Shown in pieces: positions 1 through 6,477 of a stretch of 12,996 nt of DNA. The stretch is taken from NCBI GenBank assembly GCA_002293605.1, contig DBDO01000223.1:4548-17543 (forward strand), given 5' to 3'. Made by a program: the position numbers and the translations under genes. Numbering within the stretch: position 1 is the stretch's first letter; each line of letters begins with the position of its first letter. The notes beneath the pieces are model-generated. The model did no database searches. It was given only the letters and a program-made list of their open reading frames with translations, and was not told the origin of the DNA. The DNA is from Desulfovibrionaceae bacterium UBA930 (GTDB taxonomy: Bacteria > Desulfobacterota > Desulfovibrionia > Desulfovibrionales > Desulfovibrionaceae).

Positions 1-438
1 CTGCCCATGACCTATAACCGCGATTTGCAGGAAGACAAGCAGCCTTTTCTGGATATGGACAAAACCGTGGGCCTGTCTTTACGGCTGATGGCGGGAATGC
101 TGCGGGAGTTGCGCTTTGTGCCCGAGCGCATGCGCGAGGCTATGAACAGGGGCTTTCTTAACGCCACCGAGCTGGCTGACTACCTGGTGGGCAAGGGGCT
201 CCCTTTCCGGGAGGCGCATCACTGCACTGGCCGGGCCGTGGCCGCTGCCGAAGCGATTGGGGCAGGTCTGGAAGATCTGCCGCTGCAAGCCTTGCAGGAT
301 ATCTCCCCCCTGGTGCAGGAGGATGTCTACGCGGTTCTTGATTTTGACAGGGCCGTGGCCCGCCGGGAAACGCCGGGAGGCACGGGGCCGGAATCGGTAG
401 GCAAGCAGATAGCCGATATACGGGCTTGGCTGGAATAA
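1..438 (+). CDS. argH: Argininosuccinate lyase, C-terminal part (5' end outside window)
   Basis: Argininosuccinate lyase splits argininosuccinate into arginine and fumarate, the last step of arginine synthesis, in the cytoplasm. The open frame runs in from base 1 and ends at TAA 436-438, giving about 145 residues. This is roughly the last third of a family usually near 460 aa, so the catalytic serine loop lies outside the window. The visible start, L-P-M-T-Y-N-R-D-L-Q-E-D-K, is the family signature whose Tyr, Gln and Lys contact substrate in known structures. The following stretch with ATELADYLVGKGLPFREAHH is the typical C-terminal helical domain. The ATG at base 7 is internal, not a start. 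The gene converges on adk, with the palindrome cluster at 447-620 between their ends. The family call is secure. The enzyme's intactness upstream cannot be judged. Confidence 0.95.
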   Translation: MPMTYNRDLQEDKQPFLDMDKTVGLSLRLMAGMLRELRFVPERMREAMNRGFLNATELADYLVGKGLPFREAHHCTGRAVAAAEAIGAGLEDLPLQALQDISPLVQEDVYAVLDFDRAVARRETPGGTGPESVGKQIADIRAWLE

Positions 439-446
439 AAAAGTAG

Positions 447-620
447 TGGGGCTCCACCCCATACCCCGCCAGAGGGCTCTGCCCTCTGGGCTCCTGCACG
501 GGGCCTGATGCCCCGTGACCCCCATCGCCGAAAAGCGGCTGCGCCGCTTTTCGGAAATTGGGATTGCAAAGGGGTCACCCCCTTTGCCGGGGGAGGTCTG
601 GAGGGGCAGCGCCCCTCCAG
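447..620. repeat. Cluster of six GC-rich intergenic palindromes
   Basis: Six hairpin-forming inverted repeats lie one after another between the convergent ends of argH and adk. Stems are 447-451/457-461; 471-477/481-487 (loop TCT); 497-504/510-517; 528-539/543-554 (12 bp, loop TGC); 566-574/579-587 (9 bp, loop TCAC); and 598-607/611-620 (10 bp, loop AGC). All stems listed are perfect by base pairing. None is followed by a clear T tract on either strand. A bidirectional terminator or RNA 3'-end stabiliser is the natural guess, given the convergent genes. A dispersed REP-like element is the alternative, and the hairpin after rubrerythrin (4833-4857) has the same style. Translating this stretch gives only shadow frames. 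Confidence 0.7.
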
Positions 621-633
621 CAGGCAGAAAGCC

Positions 634-1305
634 CTACACCAAAGCTTTAAGCAGCGTATCCTTGATGGAGTCGATGCTGCCTTCGCCGTTCAGTTCAATG
701 TATTGGGTCTTGCCCTGTGCGGCGAGGTCTTTATAAAAATAGGCGGCGGCCAGGGTGCCTTCCTTGGTATCGTAGTAGATATCGTGGCGTTTGTTGATGG
801 CACCTTCGTCCTGATCATCGGAGCGGGCGGAAAGATCGCCGCCACAGACCCGGCATTTGTCGCCGTTCGGCTTAATCGGGTCAATAAAGATATTGTTGGG
901 GTGGTTGTTGTCGTTTTTGCAGAGGCGGCGGCCCATGATGCGGTTTTTCGCCGTTTCGCGGGGCAGCAGTATTTCGATCACGTAATCCAGCTTCATATCG
1001 GCCTGTTGCAGGGCTTCCCACAACTTTTGCGCCTGCACCATGTTGCGGGGGAAGCCGTCCAGAAGCCAGCCCTTGGCACCCTTGGTCTTCAGCGTTTCAA
1101 GCACCATGGGGATGGTGATGTCATCAGGAACGAGGTCGCCGCGATCAATATAGGCCTTGGCCTGTTTGCCAAGTTCGGTGCCGCCGCCGATATGCTCGCG
1201 GAAGATGGCACCGGATTCGATATGCGCCAGATCGTACTTCTGCTTTACAAGCGCGCCCTGGGTTCCCTTGCCGCTGCCATTGGGGCCGAAGATCAAAATA
1301 TTCAC
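634..1305 (-). CDS. adk: Adenylate kinase, metal-binding LID type
   Basis: Adenylate kinase interconverts ATP plus AMP with two ADP in the cytoplasm. The 223-aa protein has the P-loop G-P-N-G-S-G-K-G-T at residues 7-15, the AMP-site and core motif L-L-D-G-F-P-R-N at 81-88, and a long LID. The LID shows Cys129-x5-His135-x15-Cys151-x2-Cys154, the metal site described for the Desulfovibrio gigas enzyme, instead of the four-Cys site common in Gram-positive bacteria. Translation starts at GTG (1305-1303), with AAGGAGG about 6 nt upstream on the minus strand, and ends at TAG (636-634). It lies 101 bases downstream of glmS on the same strand. It also has its own candidate promoter (1335-1363), so it may be transcribed both alone and by readthrough. 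Identification is secure. Confidence 0.97.
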   Translation of the reverse strand: MNILIFGPNGSGKGTQGALVKQKYDLAHIESGAIFREHIGGGTELGKQAKAYIDRGDLVPDDITIPMVLETLKTKGAKGWLLDGFPRNMVQAQKLWEALQQADMKLDYVIEILLPRETAKNRIMGRRLCKNDNNHPNNIFIDPIKPNGDKCRVCGGDLSARSDDQDEGAINKRHDIYYDTKEGTLAAAYFYKDLAAQGKTQYIELNGEGSIDSIKDTLLKALV

Positions 1306-1334
1306 GCTTTCCTCCTTGTTACAATGTTCACAAG

Positions 1335-1363
1335 GTCATATACCCAGGCTGCCGGGCTGTCAA
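1335..1363 (-). promoter_or_regulatory. Candidate sigma70-type promoter for adk
   Basis: On the minus strand, a perfect -35 TTGACA (1363-1358) is followed after exactly 17 bases by TATGAC (1340-1335), which matches four of six positions of the -10 consensus. The predicted transcription start would lie near 1328, giving a leader of about 23 nt that contains the adk ribosome binding site. The site sits in the short gap between the glmS stop and the adk start, so adk need not depend on the glmS promoter. This is read from consensus only. Confidence 0.55.
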
Positions 1364-1406
1364 TATGTTCTGCGTTGGCAGGACCTTCCGGCAAGGCTGG
1401 GCCAGG

Positions 1407-3239
1407 CTATTCCACGGTCACGCTCTTGGCGAGGTTGCGCGGCTGGTCCACATCCTTGCCCAGGCAGGTGGCGGTTTCATAGCTGAAAAGCTGCAAGGCG
1501 CAGAGCATCAAAAAGCCGTTCAAGGGTCCCCAGGCTTCGGGCAGGGTCCAGGTTTCGGCGGCGCGCAGCTCTTTGCCTTCGGTATGCGGATTGGTGAGCA
1601 CGATCACAGGGCCGCTTCTGGCCTGTACCTCTTCCAGGTTCGACTTTGACTTGGCGAAAAGGGCATCGTGCGGAGCAAGGAAAAAGGAGAGAAAGTCCGG
1701 TTCGATAAGGGCTATGGGGCCGTGCTTCATCTCTCCTGCGGCATAACCTTCGGCATGGATGTACGAGAGTTCCTTGACCTTGAGTGCCCCTTCCAGCGCA
1801 AGCGGAAAGGATTGCCCTCGTCCCAGAAAGAACATGCCCTTGCAGGCGCTGTAGCGTCTGGCCAGGCCTTTGGCCTGTTCGCGCAAGGCGGGAAGGCTGT
1901 TCTCCATATGGCCGGGCAGGGAGGAAAGCCCGTGTAAAGCTTCCTGCATGACCCCTGCGGGGAGCACGCCCCGCCTGTGGCCCCAGTACAGGGCCATAAG
2001 CAGCAGGGCGGTCATCTGGCTGGAAAGGGCTTTGGTGGAGGCCACGCTGATCTCCGGCCCGGCCTGGGTGAAGACCACGGCGTCCGCCTCTCTGGCGATG
2101 CTGGAGCCCACCACGTTGCAGACGCCGATGACCGGGCAGTCTTTTTCTCTGGCAATGCGAAGCGCGGCAAGGGTGTCCGCCGTTTCCCCCGACTGGCTTA
2201 TCACCAGCACCGCTTCCCCTGCCTCAAGCAGGGGACTGCGGTAGCGGAATTCAGAAGCGATTTCCACAGTCGTGGGAATGCCCGCCCATGTTTCAAACAA
2301 GGGGGCGGCCCACAGTCCGGCGTGAAAGGATGTGCCGCAGGCCACAATGCGCAGGCGCGAGGGGATGTTCGCATCTGCAAGTTCCGGAATGGAGACCTCG
2401 CGCCGGGCCATGTCCACGCGCCCGGCCATGCAGTCGGCAATAACGCGGGGTTGCTCAAAGATCTCCTTGAGCATGAAATGCTTGAACCCCCCTTTTTGGG
2501 CGGCTTGCAAATCCCATTCTATATGATGCGTCCGCTTGTCCAGGGGCTCAAGGCTTTCTATGGAAAAAACCTGCCATGTGCCCGGAGTGATGCGTACTAT
2601 TTCTCCGTCTTCAAGAAAGACGACATCCCGTGTATAGGGCAGAAAGGCCGGGATATCCGAAGCCACGAAGTTTTCCCCTTGTCCGATGCCAAGCAGCAGG
2701 GGGGCGGAATGCCTGGCCGCATAAACAACGTCAGGCTCTTCAGGGGACATCAGGGCCAGGGCGAAAGCGCCTTGCGCCTTTTTCAGGGCATTGGCAAAGG
2801 CCTGCAAAAGCGGCATGCCTGCCGCGCGCTCGTCCGCGATAAGATTGACCAGCACTTCCGTGTCCGTATCGGAGGAAAAGCAGTAGCCCTTGCCGATAAG
2901 GGCGTTTTTGTGCTCCTGGTAATTTTCGATGATGCCGTTATGAACGAGGCACAGCTCACCCCGGGAAGAGCGGTGCGGGTGCGCGTTATTTTCCGTGGGC
3001 GCTCCGTGCGTGGCCCAGCGGGTATGGCCCATGCCGGTCGTGGCGAGGGAAACCTCCATGTTTGCGAGCTTGTCTTCCAGCAGCGCAAGCTTGCCCTCGG
3101 CGCGCACAACGTTGAGTCGGCCGCTTTGCGCATAGCAAACGCCGGAAGAGTCGTAGCCCCGGTATTCAAGCCGGCGCAGCCCCTCAATAATAAAAGGCAC
3201 GGCCGGTCTGTGCCCGGTATAGCCGATGATGCCGCACAT
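1407..3239 (-). CDS. glmS: Glutamine--fructose-6-phosphate aminotransferase (isomerizing)
   Basis: GlmS converts fructose 6-phosphate and glutamine to glucosamine 6-phosphate, the entry step to UDP-GlcNAc for peptidoglycan and lipopolysaccharide. The chosen start is ATG 3239-3237, giving M-C-G-I-I-G-Y-T-G and placing the catalytic N-terminal cysteine at residue 2. AAGGAG lies 6 nt upstream. The 610-aa length is normal for the family. The glutaminase domain shows RGYDSSG, HTRWATHG, NAHPH, HNGIIENY and SDTDTE. The two SIS sugar-isomerase domains follow, with CGTSFHAG, SQSGETADT, ISVASTKA and EMKHGPIALIE. The C terminus ends NLAKSVTVE, as expected. The same frame stays open for 76 codons upstream, but that part is unlike the family and would destroy the N-terminal nucleophile. 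adk follows on the same strand. Confidence 0.98.
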   Translation of the reverse strand: MCGIIGYTGHRPAVPFIIEGLRRLEYRGYDSSGVCYAQSGRLNVVRAEGKLALLEDKLANMEVSLATTGMGHTRWATHGAPTENNAHPHRSSRGELCLVHNGIIENYQEHKNALIGKGYCFSSDTDTEVLVNLIADERAAGMPLLQAFANALKKAQGAFALALMSPEEPDVVYAARHSAPLLLGIGQGENFVASDIPAFLPYTRDVVFLEDGEIVRITPGTWQVFSIESLEPLDKRTHHIEWDLQAAQKGGFKHFMLKEIFEQPRVIADCMAGRVDMARREVSIPELADANIPSRLRIVACGTSFHAGLWAAPLFETWAGIPTTVEIASEFRYRSPLLEAGEAVLVISQSGETADTLAALRIAREKDCPVIGVCNVVGSSIAREADAVVFTQAGPEISVASTKALSSQMTALLLMALYWGHRRGVLPAGVMQEALHGLSSLPGHMENSLPALREQAKGLARRYSACKGMFFLGRGQSFPLALEGALKVKELSYIHAEGYAAGEMKHGPIALIEPDFLSFFLAPHDALFAKSKSNLEEVQARSGPVIVLTNPHTEGKELRAAETWTLPEAWGPLNGFLMLCALQLFSYETATCLGKDVDQPRNLAKSVTVE

Positions 3240-3245
3240 ATATCG

Positions 3246-3251
3246 CTCCTT
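3246..3251 (-). promoter_or_regulatory. Ribosome binding site that fixes the glmS start
   Basis: On the minus strand AAGGAG stands 6 nt before ATG 3239-3237. This, together with the required N-terminal Met-Cys of the mature glutaminase, decides against the longer open frame that reaches 3467. Confidence 0.8.
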
Positions 3252-3623
3252 GCTTTGAGAACGTTCAGGTAAATCCTCTTGCCCGCCTTGTAAAGAAGAG
3301 CTTTTTGCAAAGGCCTGAAAAGGGCCCGCGCGAGCCCAGGCTGTTTGTCTGGGCGCTCTGAGGCATCGAAGCGAAGCTGAGGCGGCAAGGCAAGCCTTGC
3401 GGATGCTGCCAGCAGCCCGATAAAGAGGATAAAGGACAACTTGTAAACTAACTATGGATAAATACAAGTATAATTTAACTGCGCCCGATATTCCATACTT
3501 TTTTTTGAAAAATATACTTTAGCAGTCTTAAAAACTGTTTCGGAGCAAATTTTTCTAGATTTACTCTTGATTTTCTTGGAACAGCGCCGTAAAGTGCAAA
3601 AAACTATAGGCTTGATCGTCCAT

Positions 3624-3629
3624 GGAGGA
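3624..3629 (+). promoter_or_regulatory. Ribosome binding site deciding the start at 3633
   Basis: GGAGGA lies 3 nt before ATG 3633. No comparable site precedes the in-frame TTG at 3567, so the shorter 140-aa protein is preferred. Confidence 0.65.
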
Positions 3630-3632
3630 AGC

Positions 3633-4055
3633 ATGCCCCAGGTAGCCGCCAGGATCAATGAAGAGCAGGAACGCTGGCTGAAGGACTATTTTCGCACCAA
3701 AAGCGCGGGGGCGGAATTCATTTTGCCCTGGGCCGTAGATACCTTTTTTCGGGCGATACTGTCGCTTAAAGGGGCGTTTAGCCCTGCGGAGTTGAAAACT
3801 ATTGTCGAGGCGCATAAAGATGTGCGTCTGCTTCCGGATACGACCCGCGCCTCCTATCTGCTCCTGCGGGTCATGGACGCCTGTGAAATAAACAACCTGC
3901 ACGCCATGCATGGAGCCAGCAAAAGCGCCCTGGAGGCAAAAATCAAACGCCTGGACGATACCCAGGCCACGGCCCTGATGGTCTGGTCGGCAGCCTACTG
4001 GGTCAGCCGCAACTGCAATGCGGAGAGTCTGGACGAATATATCCGCATGTATTGA
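3633..4055 (+). CDS. Uncharacterised 140-aa protein, possible ribbon-helix-helix-like N terminus
   Basis: I do not recognise this protein. It starts at ATG 3633 behind GGAGGA and ends at TGA 4053-4055. An in-frame TTG at 3567 would add 22 residues but has no ribosome site. The first 40 residues (P-Q-V-A-A-R-I-N, then a charged helix E-E-Q-E-R-W-L-K-D-Y-F, then a second helix) recall the strand-helix-helix layout of ribbon-helix-helix DNA-binding proteins. That is a visual analogy, not a motif match. The rest is predicted helical, with three Cys-containing segments (C84, C128) or hydrophobic stretches around L-M-V-W-S-A-A-Y-W (115-123). There is no signal peptide or clear membrane span. It is divergent from glmS and separated from rubrerythrin by 268 bases, so it is probably monocistronic. 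It could be a small regulator or a lineage-specific protein of unknown role. Confidence 0.75.
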   Translation: MPQVAARINEEQERWLKDYFRTKSAGAEFILPWAVDTFFRAILSLKGAFSPAELKTIVEAHKDVRLLPDTTRASYLLLRVMDACEINNLHAMHGASKSALEAKIKRLDDTQATALMVWSAAYWVSRNCNAESLDEYIRMY

Positions 4056-4228
4056 ACCCTTAACTTTTGTCGGCTTTGCCCTTTTGCCTGCCTTTTTCTT
4101 CCTGCGGAAAGCTATGAAAACATGCCGCCTTTGCATGTCTTCAGGCAAACTCCCCTGCAATATTTTTTGCCCTTTTTGACCCTCTTCTCATGCCGCGCCC
4201 CAATGTTACCAGCCTGACAGCTCATACC

Positions 4229-4259
4229 TAAAGAGGAAAAAAAGCCTTTTTCCTCTTTA
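4229..4259. other. Perfect 13-bp-stem hairpin upstream of rubrerythrin
   Basis: Bases 4229-4241 pair perfectly with 4247-4259 around a 5-nt loop (AAGCC). The outer stem is mixed sequence (TAAAGAGG/CCTCTTTA) and the inner stem is an A5/T5 tract. There is no T run beyond the stem on either strand, so it is not a textbook terminator. It may still end transcripts from the 140-aa gene or insulate the rubrerythrin promoter. Its right edge overlaps the candidate -35 TTTACA (4256-4261). Confidence 0.6.
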
Positions 4260-4298
4260 CAAAAATAAAAAGAGAGATTAATAGTAATTATTATTAAT
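4256..4298 (+). promoter_or_regulatory. Candidate rubrerythrin promoter with Fur/PerR-like palindromic operator
   Basis: A 22-bp AT-rich palindrome at 4277-4298 is symmetric except for one base pair (G4284 against T4291). Read as a 7-1-7 element centred on 4286, it matches at six of seven positions, the layout of Fur-family boxes such as PerR. TTTACA (4256-4261) is a five-of-six -35; with 17-base spacing the -10 would be TAATAG (4279-4284), inside the palindrome. A bound repressor would therefore block RNA polymerase. PerR control of rubrerythrin genes has been predicted in Desulfovibrio, which supports peroxide-responsive regulation, but the regulator is not in the window. The palindrome is seen directly. 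The regulator assignment is inference. Confidence 0.5.
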
Positions 4299-4323
4299 AA
4301 CGATTTAAACAAGGAGTGACACC

Positions 4324-4818
4324 GTGTCCAAAACTCACGAAAACTTGCTGTCCGCTTTTGCCGGTGAATCCCAAGCCAACCGTAAATATCTTGCTTATGC
4401 CAAGCAAGCGGAAAAAGAAGGCCTCCCCCAAGTGGCCAAGCTTTTTCGCGCGGTTGCCGAGGCTGAGACCATTCATGCTCATGCCCATCTGCGCAGCGCC
4501 GGAAAAATCGGCGACACCTTGAGCAACCTTAAGGACGCTATTTCCGGTGAAACCTACGAATTCACCAAGATGTATCCGGAAATGATACAGGAGGCGGAGC
4601 AGGAAGGCGAAAGAGCCGCCCACAAGTATTTCGGCTGGGTCAATGCTGTGGAGGAAATCCACTCCCAATTGTACAAAAAAGCTCTGGACGCTCAGGGAAA
4701 GCTTGAAGAGGTGGATTACTACCTCTGCTCCGCATGCGGCTATACCCATGAAGGGCCGCACGAGGACAAGTGCCCGGTGTGCAATGCAGCGGCCAGCGCA
4801 TTCTATAAAGTAGCATAG
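4324..4818 (+). CDS. rbr: Rubrerythrin (short form), peroxide-reducing diiron protein
   Basis: Rubrerythrins reduce hydrogen peroxide to water in the cytoplasm of anaerobes, with electrons passed through a rubredoxin-type iron site. The 164-aa protein is shorter than the classic Desulfovibrio vulgaris form of about 191 aa. A four-helix diiron domain fills residues 1-125 with a full ligand set: Glu15, Glu48-x2-His51, Glu76, Glu79 and Glu110-x2-His113. A C-terminal rubredoxin-like domain has Cys135-x2-Cys138 and Cys150-x2-Cys153. Translation starts at GTG 4324, 7 nt after AAGGAG (4311-4316), and ends at TAG 4816-4818. It appears monocistronic, with a hairpin (4833-4857) just after it and a palindromic operator candidate before it. 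The gene symbol is by family; paralogues in the same genome may carry that name. Confidence 0.93.
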   Translation: MSKTHENLLSAFAGESQANRKYLAYAKQAEKEGLPQVAKLFRAVAEAETIHAHAHLRSAGKIGDTLSNLKDAISGETYEFTKMYPEMIQEAEQEGERAAHKYFGWVNAVEEIHSQLYKKALDAQGKLEEVDYYLCSACGYTHEGPHEDKCPVCNAAASAFYKVA

Positions 4819-4832
4819 AGTCTGTATCACAA

Positions 4833-4857
4833 TCCGGGGAGGCGCTGCCTCCCCGGA
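4833..4857 (+). terminator. GC-rich hairpin after rubrerythrin, terminator-like without T tract
   Basis: A perfect 11-bp stem (4833-4843/4847-4857) with loop GCT begins 14 nt after the rubrerythrin stop. The base after the stem is A, not a T run, so intrinsic termination is uncertain. The stem style (GC-rich, three-base loop) matches the palindromes at 447-620 and may be the same element family. Confidence 0.45.
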
Positions 4858-4921
4858 ACCCTCCGGCAGCGGCGCCTATTCCCCGCTTGCTGTTCCCTTG
4901 GTCCTGGGCTATGTATTTTCA

Positions 4922-6466
4922 ATGCGTGTGCGCTTGCTCCCTGGCCTCAGGGTTCTTTTTTTCTTCATTATTTGTCTTTCGGGGCTGCTGTTTCCGGCCT
5001 TGACGCATGCCGGGGGAAGCGCGTCCGAACGCTATCCCGTAGCCATGCGCAGCTTTGGCGTATGGGAGGCCCACAGCGGGGAGCGGCTGGATTTTTCCGT
5101 GTGGTATCCGGGCCGCAGTGCAGCCTCGAATGCCGTCCGCGAGGGCTGGATTGTGGAATCCGCACAGGGCGGCAGGGTGCTTCCCGGTTTTTACCCCCTC
5201 GTTCTTGTATCCCATGACACTGCCAGCGGGCGCTTTGCCAATAGCGATCTGGCTGTGGCTCTGGCCTCCGGGGGCATGATCGTCATTGTTCCGGCCCATA
5301 CGGGGGACAATCAGAATGCGAGCGAGGGCATCCATACAGCCCTCCTGCTTCGCGATCGGCCCCGTCATTTGCTTCGTGCCCTGGAAACCGTGCTTGGCAC
5401 GCCGGAGTTTGCCCCGCACGCGGATGAATCCCGCATCGGTCTGCTGGGCATTGGCTTTGGTGCCATAAGCGTCATGCAACTTGCCGGGGCCGCGCCGGAT
5501 TTTTCCCGCCTGCAAGGCTACTGTGGGAGCGCCCAACCCCAGGATGCCTTTTGCGCCCCCTGGACCAGGGAGCGGCTTGAGCAAATCTCGTCCGCTCTTG
5601 CCTTTCTGGAGCAAGAACAAGGGCCAAGGGCACTCCTGCCGCCCCTTGCCCTTTTTGCTCCGCCGCTTGTGCCTGCCGCGCTTCCCTTGCCAAAGGCTCC
5701 GGCTGACGAGGAAAACAAGGCTGCGCTGAATGGCGATGCCGCGCCGCCCTCTTTACTGGAACGTCTCTTCGGTTCTTCCGCTGACAGCGTGCGGGAGGGC
5801 CGGGACATGCAGCCTCCCCCTGCCGGGGAGGAAGGCGCTGTGCAGGAGCCTTTGCAAAATGCCGCTCTGGCCTTGGATTTTCAGGCTGTCCCGCTTTTTG
5901 GCGGCATGGAGTCCGGCGGAGCCTTTGCCCCTGCCCCGCTGGCCGATGCTCCGGTATTTCGCTTTTCCCTGGAAGAGGAGGTCGAAGCCCTCAGGCCGGA
6001 CAGCGCCCCCATAACCGCTGATCCCGCTGTAAAGGCCTACAGGCGGGCCCCGGAACTCAGGCAAATCCGGGGTATTGCCCTCTTGGCACCAGCGGGCGGC
6101 ATGCTCTTTGGCAGAGATGCTCTGGCGGGGCTTCGCACGCCTGTGGCCCTTATGGAAGCCGGACGGGACGGCCTCTATCCTCCGCAACGGCACGCTTATC
6201 CGTATTTTACTGATTTGCCGACCCAGCCCATGCGTTTGCACCTGCCGGAAGCGGATCACTTTTCACTCTTTGCTGACTGTTCCAGAGACAGTATGCTGAA
6301 TCTCGGTGCCATCTGCGGCAGAATGGTCGGGGACGCCCGGCAGGAGTTGAGCGCCGCCCGTGATGATTTTCTGCTTTCCTTTTTTCAGTCTGCGCTTGGC
6401 GGGCCTTTGCCCCCGGCGGAGCCTTCGGGCTTTATCGCGGACGAGCGGGCAGATGAACGCCCCTAA
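4922..6466 (+). CDS. Secreted dienelactone-hydrolase-like protein, probable pseudoenzyme
   Basis: This is an alpha/beta-hydrolase of the predicted dienelactone hydrolase type (COG4188-like by recall), 514 aa from ATG 4922. That start gives a clean signal peptide: R-V-R-L-L-P-G-L-R, a hydrophobic core to about residue 26, then T-H-A before G-G. TTG 4898 is an alternative, and neither start has a strong ribosome site. The nucleophile elbow, normally G-x-S-x-G, reads G176-I-G178-F-G180, so the catalytic serine is a glycine. A candidate acid, Asp416 (EAGRD), and His446 (EADHF) remain in family-like contexts, as do Cys pairs near 201/211 and at the C terminus that could form disulfides. Residues about 225-360 are a Pro/Ala/Glu-rich insertion. 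The function is unknown: a binding protein, or an enzyme using another residue. The Cys-rich gene follows after 11 bases. Confidence 0.85.
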   Translation: MRVRLLPGLRVLFFFIICLSGLLFPALTHAGGSASERYPVAMRSFGVWEAHSGERLDFSVWYPGRSAASNAVREGWIVESAQGGRVLPGFYPLVLVSHDTASGRFANSDLAVALASGGMIVIVPAHTGDNQNASEGIHTALLLRDRPRHLLRALETVLGTPEFAPHADESRIGLLGIGFGAISVMQLAGAAPDFSRLQGYCGSAQPQDAFCAPWTRERLEQISSALAFLEQEQGPRALLPPLALFAPPLVPAALPLPKAPADEENKAALNGDAAPPSLLERLFGSSADSVREGRDMQPPPAGEEGAVQEPLQNAALALDFQAVPLFGGMESGGAFAPAPLADAPVFRFSLEEEVEALRPDSAPITADPAVKAYRRAPELRQIRGIALLAPAGGMLFGRDALAGLRTPVALMEAGRDGLYPPQRHAYPYFTDLPTQPMRLHLPEADHFSLFADCSRDSMLNLGAICGRMVGDARQELSAARDDFLLSFFQSALGGPLPPAEPSGFIADERADERP

Positions 6467-6477
6467 GGGAGACTGTT

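Larger units (their letters stand above)
3240..3632. other. Divergent intergenic region between glmS and the 140-aa gene
   Basis: This stretch of 393 bases has no supported gene. The half near glmS (about 3300-3420) is GC-rich and has two perfect dyads: stem 3334-3339/3349-3354 with a 9-nt loop, and 3385-3391/3394-3400. The half near 3440-3600 is strongly AT-rich and presumably carries promoters for both directions. On the plus strand TTGATT (3567-3572), 17 bases, then TAAAGT (3590-3595) is a weak candidate for the 140-aa gene. On the minus strand TATACT (complement of 3468-3473) is -10-like but lacks a good -35. If glmS starts from the AT-rich part, its leader would be about 200 nt and include both dyads. 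Confidence 0.5.

Noticed and set aside
508..1482. Long plus-strand open frame opposite adk
   Set aside because: It is antisense to a clearly identified adk, shows no family features and runs through the palindrome cluster.
1977..3272. 431-codon plus-strand open frame opposite glmS
   Set aside because: It is a high-GC shadow of glmS. The encoded sequence resembles no protein, and glmS is complete on the other strand.
3240..3467. In-frame upstream extension of glmS, giving a 686-aa protein
   Set aside because: It would bury the N-terminal catalytic Cys, is unlike the family and has low-complexity composition. The start at 3239 has a good ribosome site.
4120..4138. Hairpin 4120-4125/4133-4138 with a short T run on the minus strand, like a minus-strand terminator
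   Set aside because: No minus-strand gene ends nearby and the stem is only 6 bp.
4887..4915. Possible promoter TTGCTG...TATGTA before the hydrolase
   Set aside because: There are only three matches in each box, and it would imply a nearly leaderless message. Too weak to annotate.
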